A stretch of DNA of 64,000 nt. It comes from Semisulcospira habei (lineage: Eukaryota > Mollusca > Gastropoda > Semisulcospiridae). The translations under genes and the position numbers were made by a program. The DNA is taken from assembly GCA_036245525.1 (NCBI GenBank), contig BTPG01000005.1, positions 128,913,299-128,977,298 of the forward strand. Reading direction: 5' to 3'. The notes below the pieces were generated by a model. It ran no database searches and was not told the origin of the DNA. It was given only the letters and a program-made list of their open reading frames with translations. Shown in pieces: positions 40,433-50,870 of this stretch (the first letter of the stretch is position 1; each line of letters starts with the position of its first letter).

Positions 40433-42579
40433 TGTAAAATCTTGTTTGATTTACCATTGTAGTTGTTACAAGAAGCATTAATCTTCCATCCAAACAAAAA
40501 CTTCCATGGAACATCAGCTAACACACACACACATATAATTTCTTTTTATTACACAATCACGCTTGGGCCCATTAAACTTGTTGAATGAAAGCAACATAAA
40601 CAAAAGACAAGAAAGGCAAAGCCCTATTGCAGTGATTAGGTTGAGTTTTGCAGTCAATACGTCCTATGACCGGAGGAACATAAAATCAATAGGTCATTTT
40701 GAAAATCAATAAGTCGTCAAAAAATCACGTTTTTGGCATTTTCGATTTTGAAATGTCAGCAGCAAAAAAACGGATGTTGTCGGCCTAGTCAAAAGTAGTG
40801 TACGACGACGAAGACAATACACTTGCATAACGAACACCCTCTTTTAACGAACTAGTGTCATGTTCAATAGCCACAGCGGCTTTGTGAGCCACCAATCATA
40901 ATCGTGAAAACGGGCTACTCGGTGTCAAGTTATCAACTGCGATGTACAGTTCTACCTCAATCACACGTGCCGTTTGTGGGCGGGGTCTAGTAGTCTGCTC
41001 AGTTGTCAAACCTGTCAACACATCTTGGTAACTGGGCCCACAGACTCTCACCTTTGACGTTTTCGCCGTGCTTGCCTGCCATTTGGTTACAATCAATGCT
41101 GTTCCCAGTTAGACTCAGCTTGAGGAACATGAATGGCACCAGTCAGAGGCGTAGATTTTCATGAACCCGCGGGCAGAGGGGACTCATGAGGATTTGTGCC
41201 TCTTGCAGATGTGGATTATAATCATTACTTAGTCCGCATCTACTTCCCAGTTTGAGTAACACTATCAGAAAATCTCAAGGGATATGCATAGATTCTCATA
41301 ACGACCCTTAGGTCGTGAGGACTTTTGAACATCTATGCCTCTTACAGACTTTAAAAACTCACTCTTGCACTGGTTACATTCACCACGCAGCCAACTATAT
41401 GTGTTATACTTGGTGTATAAAATACCAAACGCATGTAAATTTGGCAATTTCGGATTTTTATTTCTTTTTTGCTATTTTGCCATCTAATGTAATCAGGTTT
41501 GCGTTTCAATGACTTCCATTACATATATGCTTTTTTTCAGTAAACATGTGCAAGCACTGAATTGACTGTGCTACAGTGAAGAGCACAATGGTTTTCAGCA
41601 ACAAGAACCAGTTTTCTGGTAGTACTGATTCAAGCTTTAGTGTCCAGGACACCAACCACAACACATTTTTGTCAAATTGTCATAGACACCCCTCTCCCCC
41701 CGCCCTCTCCTTGAAAACAACAAACAAAGCAAGAAACAGATTGTGGTTGTCAGTATACAAGTAATTACATGATGTGGACTTCAACTACAAGACGCGAACA
41801 AGTAAGATCGAGTTACGGATTGTATAACCATGAAATAAAAACGAAGGTTATATGTGTGAGCATGAGAGACCACTGGTACATCAATTACATCATCTTACAT
41901 TACAACATTTTGGATATCATGTAAAAATATGCATATCTCTGCAAAAATTACGAACCGGCAGCAGCACTGCCAACAGTAAAGCCATTTATTTCGTTTCTAT
42001 ACACATCTATTATGAATACATGAACTGCTGAACTGCCTGCAAAAACTGGCTGCAGACATCTAGACCCTTGCGGCACTCGCCCTCATACTGACTCAAGGAT
42101 CAAAATCAGTGTCAGTGAGACCAACAAGAGACTTGCAGTTACTGCAGCCTCGGGGACTGATGAGGATGTATGCATCTTACAGGCCGAAAGCGTTTTGCAT
42201 CATGTTGGACCGTGTACCTAGTCGTGGCCCATGCTTGCAGTATTGTTTACATTTGCTCGAGAGAGGGGGCAAGTGTCACCCATCATTGTTGGCAGCTGGC
42301 CTCCCACCTCCCTAATTTTTAGGATGCACTCTGTTCATTGAGGACTGACTGTGTAGGCCTACAGTGCACTAGAGCATCAGCTAGCTGGCCATAGCTCTCT
42401 CTCGCGTACACGCCAACTAACTCCACGCAGGTCTCGGTGACTGTCTAAAAAATGAAGTCATATGACCGGCTCACTGACAGAGCAATGCGTCATTTCAAAT
42501 TTGTATGCGTCAATGACCGATGAGTATCCTATACGCTGCTATTGGGTCATGTGCATGACCAATCCACATAATAAGTGTG
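40433..42579. other. Non-coding region, no gene recognised
   Basis: Weak similarity to the P2 foldback (ATGCCTCTTGCAGATG near 41200, TAAGAGGCATAGATG near 41320) suggests decayed copies at about 41130-41350. Nothing else can be named. Confidence 0.4.
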
Positions 42580-43436
42580 ACCTTGACATTTCCAACAGGT
42601 CACTGAAATGACCAAAACTGTCTAAACATAAAGGGTTCGCTTTCGTACCAGGGAAATCCAAGTTTTCTCAAATGTATGCATTTTTCACAAATGTCAACCC
42701 TGCGTGACCTTTGAGAGGGATCAACTAACTTAGCACACATAGAATTGTGTTATCATCGGCTACCTTAATGCCCTATTTGACTGAAAAAAATTGCAAAAAG
42801 TTTGAAAAAAACTACAATTCTATCCAAAACTGTCATTTTTCATACACTTGCATACATCTCAATACCAAGTATGGGTTTGAAGTTCAAAATAGTATTTGAG
42901 AAAAAAACAGTTTTTGTCAAAATATTCTATCTTTTATCTATTTCTAGATCACCCTATGACCCCTGACCTTTGAAAGGGACCACTAAATTAGTATGAAAAG
43001 AAAGGTCTTGTATCCAGCTACCTTTGTGACAAATCTGACTGACACATTGACAAAAAACTTTGATTTAAAAAAAAGGCAAAGGCCTTGTGGTTCATGTGTA
43101 TGACCAATCCACATAAGTGAGACCTTTGTGACCTTGACCTTTCCAACAGGTCACTGAAATGAGCAAACAATCAATTGTCTAAACATTAGTAAAGGGTTGG
43201 CTTTTGTACCAGCGAGATCCGAGTTGTCTCAAAATGCTTGCTGACTTTGAAAAGAAAAAGTTTTTGTCAAAATATGGTTATTTTTAAACTACTTTTGGAC
43301 CCCCCTCCCCCACATTACCCTATACCTTTACCTGGGGACCTCCAAATTAGAATGCATAGACAGGTCTTATCATTAGCTACCAGTACTGTAGTGGCAAATC
43401 TGACTTGGAAGATGGCAAACACTTTGATAAAAACTA

Positions 43437-43474
<38 letters not shown>

Positions 43475-43913
43475 GGTATTTTTCACACATTTGCTTACCT
43501 CTTGTGACCTTTGAACTTTCTGAAGGGTCATCCAAATTAGTATGCATAAAAAGGTCTTACCATCAGGTATCTTTGTACCACGTTTGGGTTTGAATTTGAA
43601 GCCCCACCCGGGTCTGCCCTGGGGGACTTGGGTGGGGTTAACAACTTTTTAGTTCCCAGGGTCACCCTGGTCAGCCCCACAGGGTGGGTTTTCCTATCTA
43701 TTCTGGGGCATTTGTTTCTGTCTACCCGTGGTCCATTCACCTGTATTTTCCTATTTTAAACTCTCGCTACTGTCTGCGCTGCCTGTAGCTCTTGATATTG
43801 GATGTGTGTTGCTAAATGGTCTTGGCTTTATTTAGGCCCCATATCGTAGGTTTACTTAATGTATTGGACCGGCTGGCGACATACATTCAATATTCTGTTT
43901 AGTGTGTGTTTTT

Positions 43914-43947
<34 letters not shown>

Positions 43948-44380
43948 CACAAGCAGTGCAGGCACGTCCTGAGAAAGCCTTGTTGTTGTCGGGACGTTAA
44001 GCAATGTACAATCAATTGAATTTGAAAATAGTATTTGAGAAAAAAAAATTTGTGTCCAAAAAATGTTATTTTGGACCCCTTTCTAGACCCTCCGTGACCT
44101 TGGCCTTTGAGAGGTCATTGAAATTGGTATGTTTAGAAAGGCTTCGCCCACAAAGTACCCTTTGGCCAAGTTTGAAGTCTGAGGCTTGAATAGTCTCCAA
44201 GAAAATGCCAAAGTTAAAGTTAATAATAATAATAATAATACAACATAGTATTTATATGACGCATTTCTCATATTTATAATATAACTCAATGCGCAAAAAA
44301 AGTTTACCACGGACTCAAGATGGATGGCCCATTACATAGACTCACTTTTGCTATCACACATGAACCAAAAACCAAAAACT
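42580..44380 (-). repeat. Tandem-monomer element, copy 3 (inverted, long)
   Basis: Several diverged monomers with TATGACC(C)CTGACCTTTGA-type blocks, AAATTAGTATG and GTTTGGGTTTGAA, ending at the head TGGCCCATTACATAGACTCAC near 44323-44345. It is interrupted by the SINE-like element at 43601-44015 and by a poly-T run at 43441-43469. Confidence 0.65.
43601..44015 (+). mobile_element. SINE-like element (family B), copy in tandem-monomer repeat
   Basis: It starts GCCCCACCCGGGTCTGCCCT and ends GACGTTAAGCAATGTACAATC. It is flanked by the 11-bp duplication TTGAATTTGAA (43590-43600 and 44016-44026). It contains a poly-T run of about 30 at 43917-43947. Confidence 0.88.
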
Positions 44381-44518
44381 TTACCCCTTCCAAATTCAGT
44401 TTTTTTCAGTAACGAACATAAAATTCATATCAATATTTATTACACATGCATACAATGCGCAACTGCAAAACAGCTCATCTTGAAACAATCTATACAATAT
44501 CGATCAACCAGCACTGAA

Positions 44519-44732
44519 TTAACCTATTCCTGCTGCGAAAAAGTGACCACCACAGAGTTACAAGAGGTATAGGTCCTCATGACTCCCTGCAGTCGCAGGT
44601 GCTCATGAGAAGCTATACCTCTTGCTGAAACGACTTTGTTTCCATGTTTCTTTGACGGCTAGAGATCTTTGATACTGAAATTACCATGATTTAAAAAACG
44701 TAATTCTCTGCCAATGGCAGTGAAGAGGTAAT
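44519..44732. mobile_element. TTAA-flanked foldback, family P2, copy 3
   Basis: It begins TTAACCTATTCCTGCTGCGA and ends CTGCCAATGGCAGTGAAGAG; the right TTAA has mutated. The inner hairpin pairs ACAAGAGGTATAGGTCCTCA with its complement around CTGCAGTCGCAG. Confidence 0.7.
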
Positions 44733-45157
44733 AATTATAAAGTCTCTTCAGTAGTTAAACATGCAGTCGGCGATCACAACAAAAACAAGTATAAAACTCT
44801 TTGTTTTCATCCCTACGTCACACGGCCAATCTCTTTAGCGCAAACTGTACCACATGACCAAGCTACAAAAACCCTTGTAGCGACAAATGGCTGACTTTTT
44901 GTAGCCCTCTTTCTGACGCATCTTGGATGCCAGTTTTGTTCTATAAAAGATCATCAAAACGGTCTGAAGTACAAAGTTACTTAGTGTTGTTCGAAACAAC
45001 AGGCACACTACTGGAGGCGGCAATGTCATGAAAGATTTAAATTATGTCATAATTCTATTATGTATACGTCGTCAGTCATGTCTGGCGCGATCCAGGTCAG
45101 AAGATTTCTACTTGATTTTTTTTTTAACGAAAACATTACAGGAATGAAAGCAAATAC

Positions 45158-45311
45158 GTTATTGGTAGCAGGGGCTTGCTGCACGGACCCTTGTAGGCCT
45201 TTGGAAGGTCAAAGGAACCATTGTACCCCAAAGGCCTGAGGGGTACAATGGTTCCTTTGACTTCCCGAAGGCCTACAAGGGTCTGTGTAGCAAACCCCTG
45301 CTACCAATAAC
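45158..45311. repeat. Very long hairpin just after the stop codon of the minus-strand gene
   Basis: GTTATTGGTAGCAGGGGCTT pairs with CCCCTGCTACCAATAAC at the far side. Arms are about 68 bp with few mismatches (blocks GGACCCTTGTAGGCCTT, GTCAAAGGAACCATTGTACC) and the loop is near CAAAGGCCTGA. It ends 27 bp from the stop codon of the gene at 45338-47442, so it would lie in its 3' UTR. Confidence 0.85.
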
Positions 45312-45337
45312 TTATAATGTCTCCCATCAGTGTCAAT

Positions 45338-46219
45338 CTAACCAGATTCCATCAGCATACTGTGCACAAACTGGCTTAGTGAGGCAGATGTATCACCCAG
45401 GCGGCTCAACACAACATCGAGTGTTGCCCTTCTGTTCTCGGATTCAAATACAGATGACACCTCACTGGACTTGTAAGACAACCTGCAAAAGGGATGAAAT
45501 CAGTGCTAGTATGTGACTTTGGACTTATGGACTGGAGATGTAAGTTTCAAAATCACAGACCATTATGTACACAAATAATTGAGTTTGGCTCTAATGAGGA
45601 CTGCAACGCACACAAAAATATCACATATTTGCAGACCTTGTGTGACTCTTGACATCTGAGAGAACTTGCCCAATTTAGTATGCACAGAAAGGTCTTATCA
45701 TCAGGTATCTGAATACCAAGTTTGGCTTTGAAGTTGAAATTACCTATTTACTGACCCACTGTGATTGACCTTTTGAGTGTGATGACTCTGTATGTTTAGA
45801 AACATTTTGCCACAAAGTGTTCTTGGGCCAAGTTAGAATGTTTATTTAGCTAGAACAGCCTCAAAGAAAATGCCGATGTTAACCATTATTGTTTGGAATA
45901 TAACCAGTGGATGAAATAAGTTTGACTAAAATAGTTCAAGGGTAGTGCCAGAATAGCTTGGCGCCTCTAGGCGCCAAGCTATTCTGGCACTACCCTTGAG
46001 CTAAAGCCATTGGTCTATATCCTTATCTGTAAGTACTATAATGTAGCTAGCATATATGGCAGTGTACAAATTTGAAGATTTTAGCCTCGGTATGATATGG
46101 GTTAAAGTTTACCGCAGATATATGATTGATGGACAGTATGTAGACCGTCATCTGCTACTGCACATGTACAGTGCAGTTGTTTCATACAATCACAAAACAT
46201 GCACATGCTGTTTCTATAT

Positions 46220-46287
<68 letters not shown>

Positions 46288-47442
46288 CAACTACACTGAA
46301 AAAGAACAAAAACCTTACATTTTGAGAAGAATGAGGGAAACCAGGCTCCACTCCGCAGTTTTGAAGATGATGTTCTGACTGCTGAAGCTGGCAACAAAAT
46401 GACTGATCAAGAGTCTTGTATAGAATTCATGCAAACAAAATCCTGTGTACATTTTGGGCTTTCAATAGGCTAGTTTTACATTGCAAAACTGTCAAACTAT
46501 TTTCACAGTTTATGCCTCGCATGCATGACTAATCTGAATTATTTCTCTAGCACATGTACATGTACAAGTCCAATAACCGATTTAACCAAATGGTTGCATT
46601 TTTTGAATTTTGGAGGTGTCATCGACTATGTACCAGTTGAAGGCAATGGATCAACCATGATAATTTGAGGGTAGTGCCAGATTAGCCTAATGGCGCCAAG
46701 CTAATCTGGCACTACCCTTGAATTATCAATATCATGGTCCATCCATCTCCTGCTATAGGGCGTTGGGGCTAAATGGGATAATGTGACAGCCAACATTTCT
46801 TACCTGAAAGTGAAAACTAGCTCTCGCAGCACCCCAGACACATCTTGGACACAGAGACCCAGTGGAGGAAGGAGAGCAGACACACTGGAAGCAAAATATT
46901 GTCCAGAAATTATGTATATGATAAGCAGGAGTTTGGAATCCCAACAAAAATTCTTTTGTAAACATTAAGTAACTAAATGCACTGCTCCTATATGACCAAC
47001 TCTGTTGACTTAATTGTATGTATGACATGTTTTATGCTGACTGATTTTATTAAATTAACCCTTTGCGTGTCGGTAGTGGTTTTAGTCCTGATGATTCCTT
47101 CAGGAATCATAACAACTAAAACCGCTACCGACACGCTAAGGGTTATAACTAATTAAGTCCAGGAAAATTTAGGTCCAAATGTACCACAGGAAAGACAAAA
47201 CAACAGCACACAACTAAACGCTTCATGCTCAAACAGCTTGGCTTCTTTTGATTCACTCATCCTACCTCCACTCCCTACCCTCATTGTTTTAAAACATCAC
47301 ACCTGCGACTGAGTCGATCCAGCACAATGCGGCATCTAATGAGCTGCTGGTTGTGTGAATCAACAGCAGGAAGGACAATGGGTCTGTCATTTGTTGGTGT
47401 CTCATCTTCCGCAACCTTTGTGCTATCTCCTTCATCTCCCTG
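45338..47442 (-). CDS. Unrecognised host gene, last three coding exons
   Basis: Minus-strand exons 47303-47442, 46804-46884 and 45338-45482 are joined by GT-AG introns and stay in one frame across both junctions, ending at TAG (45338-45340). The exon sequences read GDEGDSTKVAEDETPTNDRP, IRCRIVLDRLSRS, VSALLPPLGLCVQDVSGVLR, ELVFTFRLSYKSSEV, ATLDVVLSRLGDTSASLSQF and end in MLMESG. The composition (acidic linker, then amphipathic helices with Leu and Ser) looks like a C-terminal helical region. I do not recognise the family. The exon at 47303-47442 begins with a CAGCAG acceptor (NAGNAG), so one residue may vary. Further exons must lie beyond DIRS-3, which sits immediately upstream. Confidence 0.7.
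45870..46095. mobile_element. Foldback element, context A, copy 2
   Basis: The hairpin TAGTTCAAGGGTAGTGCC, GAATAGCTTGGCGCC and its complement lie at about 45932-46003; flanks match 2090-2310 inverted (TGGTCTATATCCTTA). It lies in the intron between the last two exons of the minus-strand gene. Confidence 0.8.
46223..46285. repeat. (CA)n microsatellite
   Basis: About 31 CA units. Confidence 0.97.
46573..46782. mobile_element. TTAA-type foldback, family P1, copy 3
   Basis: Shares AATTTTGGAGGTGTCATC, ACCATGATAATTTGAGGG, GCCAGATTAGCCTAATGGCG and the right end GGCGTTGGGGCTAAATGGG with copy 1; the TTAA ends have decayed. It ends about 20 bp from the exon at 46804. Confidence 0.75.
47055..47146. 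mobile_element. Short TTAA foldback P3
   Basis: TTAACCCTTTGCGTGTCGGT pairs with the inverted right end TACCGACACGCTAAGGGTTA; the inner part GTGGTTTTAGTCCTGATGAT pairs on around a CCTTCAGG centre. The CCCTTTGCG terminus resembles piggyBac ends. It lies in an intron of the minus-strand gene. Confidence 0.75.
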
Positions 47443-47758
47443 CTGTGAGAAAAAGACTAGCATGTTAACACCATAGTCTGGATACAACCAAAAAATGAAT
47501 TTTTCTCTAAAATGTATTTTTTTCGAAAAATACTTACCAATGGCATTACTATATGGAAGATACCCTTTAGCCTACTGATTTCAGCCTAAGCATAACTTGT
47601 GTCCCCTGCACAACTGGGGAGGAGACACCGGGGATCCATGCCTAGGAGCCCCGGGTGGCCTACCCTTTCCTCCCTATCCGGTCACGTGTTGGGCGGAAGC
47701 CCGCCAGTTTTACACTTAGCCGAAAGGCGGCAAGCAGGGCAGGAGGGAGGGTCCTCCG

Positions 47759-47857
47759 AGTAATGCCATCAGTAAGTATTTTTCGAAAAAATACATTTTA
47801 GAGAAAAATTCATTTGTTTTCTCAAAATACATTGCCGATGGCATTACTATATGGAAG
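47759..47857. repeat. DIRS-3 internal complementary region (ICR)
   Basis: It reads AGTAAGTATTTTTCGAAAAA, ACATTTTAGAGAAAAATTCA, then TTTGTTTTCTCAAAATACAT and GCCGATGGCATTACT; complementary to the left and right outer ends joined together. Confidence 0.88.
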
Positions 47858-47944
47858 AATAGCGAAGAGGAGGGTGCCACCCCCTACCACCCTGCGAATT
47901 ATAAGCCCCAAAGGCCCCAAACGGAGCACTCCTGATAATTTCAT

Positions 47945-49260
47945 CTAAGAGTAAACCCAGGGCGCCCGTGGCGCGAGGAGGGAGTGCTGGGCCGCTGAGA
48001 TGTCCCTGACCAGGGCCAGGGAGTCACGCTGGCCGGATAGGTCGCGGAGGTAGAAGCGGGCGAAGGTGGAGTCAGCCCGCCAGCCTACCACCGCCACAAT
48101 GCCTTGAATGGAGCAGTTGCGGTCAAAAGCCACGCTGGTGGCTACTGCTCTCACTTCATGCGGCCAGATATGCAGCCTCTTATCCCCGTCAGGGGAGAGG
48201 TCTTTGTAGGCCGACCAAATGACCCACTGCAGCCAGCACGAAATCGTCTGAGCTGAGATATCAGGCCTGCCCGGTGATAGCGGCAGGAATAGGAGGGAGC
48301 GCCCTTGACGGCACGGCTTTGTGCGACGCAGATAACTCTTCAGCGCCCGGACCAGGGTCCTGCTGGCGCGACCCGCGGGACTGATCTGTACCTCCGAGTG
48401 GACAGATGGTGAGCACATGGGGAGTGGTCGAGAGAGGCCAGTTTCTGGCCAGAAAGGACAGGTCGGTGAGGAGCTGCGCCGAGCCAACGGACCTAAACTG
48501 CAAACAGGCGGGACGCACCGAGAGTGCATGTAGCTTGCTCACGCGGGATGCAGTGGCGAGGGCCAGGAAGAAACACGTTTTCCGGGTCAGGTCGGAGAAC
48601 CGCGCCAAGGGCAGAGGTTCAAAGCGGTCTGAGTTTAACCAAGCCAGAACCCAGGCGAGATCCCACGACGGATGAGCGAATGGGAGACTGGCCGTCAGAG
48701 CTCAAAGCGGGCCATACGGTCCGAGAGGTCCTTGCAAGCGCTCAGATCTGGGAGGCCCAGGTGGCGGTAAGTGTCCGCAATCCTGCCCCGATAGTCCTTG
48801 AAAGAAATTGGCGATAAGCCCTGATCGGCGAAGAGCCACAGGAAGAAATCCGCCAGTTCGGGAGTAGTCAGATCCATGGGGGGGGGGGGGGGGGGGGGGG
48901 GAGCTGCTGGGCTGTAAGACTCACCATTTCCCTTCGTAGAGATCACCTCCACTGCCGCACCCGAGAAACCTCTACTGGCGAGGGCTTGCCGGACAACCTC
49001 CAATCGTGTAGGAGGAGCCGCTTGAGCATCGAGGGTGGGGGCGGGGGGGGGGGGGGGAGCTCCAGGGGCGGGTCTGTCGCTAGAGCGAGGAGGACTGTGG
49101 TCCAGCTCTTGGCCCAACTGAAGGGGGCCACCAGAAGGAGAACCGCGGAGCATTCCTGAAGCGTCCGCCGGATCTTGGGCACCAGGACGGGCGGGGGGGT
49201 AAGTGTGAGCAACCAACCCGTCCCAAGGGAAGGAGAGCGCGTCCACCGCCCAGGCAAGGG
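47945..49260 (-). pseudogene. Tyrosine recombinase of DIRS-3
   Basis: The N-terminal domain (RLEVVRQALASRGFSGAAVE, ELADFFLWLF, YRHLGLPDLSACKDLSD) is in one frame (49246-48695) and the catalytic domain is split over two further frames (48608-48261 and 48529-47945). ATASRVSKLHALS holds the first Arg, HEVRAVATSVAF the H-x-x-R box and FARFYLRDL the Tyr, so catalytic residues survive although the frame does not. About 30 residues present in DIRS-1 after the AAVE motif are replaced by a poly-proline tract from a G run (48879-48901). Confidence 0.85.
48879..48901. repeat. Poly-G tract in the DIRS-3 recombinase
   Basis: A run of about 23 G; another of about 12-14 lies near 49047. Both fall on poly-proline codons of the minus-strand frame. 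Confidence 0.9.
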
Positions 49261-49800
49261 GGTTTGGTATGAGCGAGACAAAAAGCGGGAGCTGCTTGTT
49301 CCACCTGGTGGCAAAGAGGTCGATTAGTGGCGTCTACCACTGCGCGTAGATCAGGCGAAGGATGCCCGGGCGCAGGGATCACTCCAAGTGGAGGAGCTGG
49401 CTGCGTCGGGAAAGGGAGTCCGCGAGGATGTATAGGCAGCCCGGGAAGAGGCGGGGCCGGAGAGCAACGCCATGGAGCCTGCACCAGAGCAGGAGATGGG
49501 AAAGGAGGATGCACAGCGAGGGCGGGCGAGTGCCCCCCTGGTTCTGTATGTAAGCCACCACCGTCGTGTTGTCCGAGAGAACTAGGACCTTGTGGTGTCC
49601 CAGCATCTCCTGCCAGGCGCTGGGGGCTAACCACACTGCCTTCAATTCCAGCCAGGTGATGTGTTTGCCGGCGAGTTCCTGGGGCAGAGATGAACTCCGG
49701 AAGCAGGAGCGCTCCTCAACCTGACTGGCTCGCATCGGTGCAGATGGACCACCGGGGCAGGGGGAGTGCAGGGGCACGCCCATCGCCAACCACGTCGTCC
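49261..49800 (-). pseudogene. RNase H region of DIRS-3, cut by LINE insertion
   Basis: Contains TWLELKAVWLAPSAW (Glu region), VLVLSDNTTVVAYIQ (Asp) and LYILADSLSRRSQL, homologous to the DIRS-1 RNase H. The sequence towards RT resumes after the LINE at 55681. Confidence 0.8.
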
Positions 49801-50028
49801 GTCCACCTTGGAGTTAGTTATTTGGGTTTAACGCCGAGCATGCAACTAAGGCCATCTCACGGCGGGAAGGGTAAAAATCTGGTCAGCCAGACTAAAAGAA
49901 AGGTCTTAAGACATGATGTAAATATACCTTAAAAATGTCAGGCTAAAATGTCACACAGGTCTTTAAAGAAAACGTCGAAAGACTCTCAAAAAGGTCAAAA
50001 TAATAGAAACATCATAATCTATAAACGC

Positions 50029-50870
50029 TCAAATCTTATTAAAAATATGGCACTCTCTTAGAAAAATGAAAATCTTGTCCGGGGGCACATCCCGGAACAA
50101 AACCTTCAAGGAGTCTGCCGTGAAATGTTTATACCTTGTGTCGATTAGATCAGCACAAGACAACAAAAAGTGTTGAACAGAGTACTGCTCGTCACAGGCA
50201 TAACACCATGGACGCTCCTCCTGTTTAAGTAAATAAGAGTGCGTAACATACGTGTGGCCGATGTGGAGCCGAGCCAAGACAGTCTCCTCACTGCGGCTGC
50301 CGCAGCGATAAGGTAGACCATCGGACAACTTAGGAAGGGCTTCATGCAGCTTGTTAGCTTCCTCTTTGTCCCACTCGGACTGCCACTCACGGGCTACGTA
50401 CGCACTAGCCACATGTCTAAAATCACTATAAACAGTCTGTGTGTCAGGGACAGGGTCATTGCGGGCATCGTTGGCAGCAGAATCTGCGATCTTGTTGCCT
50501 TCGATGCCCACATGCCCTGGCACCCCCCAAAAAATGATATCATAATATTCCTTCATCAAGTCTGCGTGGAGCTCTCCGATCTGCACCAGCTGTGGGTGGT
50601 CATTTCCCGTGCCCTGAAGGGCCTGCAGGGCAGAAAGAGAGTCGGACAGAATCAGGAAGTTCCTTTCTCTAGATCGATAAGCATGCCTGAGTGCCAGCAG
50701 AACCGCCTGCAGTTCCGCACTAAATACAGATGAGTGGTCTGGGAGGCGGTGCTTAAATGGGCGTCTAGGATGGCGAGAGGACACTGCGGCCGCAGCCACT
50801 CTCCCATCCTGAGACTTTGACCCATTGGTATAGATGCGACAATAGCCAGGAAAAATTGAAAGCAGTTCAT
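50029..50870 (-). pseudogene. RNase H of the I-like LINE
   Basis: Open from 50799 to the stop at 50029, with homology starting further upstream at IYTNGSKSQDG (about 50835). Motifs FSAELQAVLLAL (Glu), LILSDSLSALQAL (Asp) and GVPGHVGIEGN (His, C-terminal Asn/Asp region) fit RNase H. The first catalytic Asp, normally in Y-T-D-G-S, reads Asn here. A C-terminal zinc-binding-like segment WCYACDEQYSVQHFLLSC follows, typical of the I and Jockey groups. Confidence 0.85.

Noticed and set aside
46102..46290. Frames reading THTHTH or VCVCVC across the CA repeat
   Set aside because: Simple microsatellite translation, not a gene.
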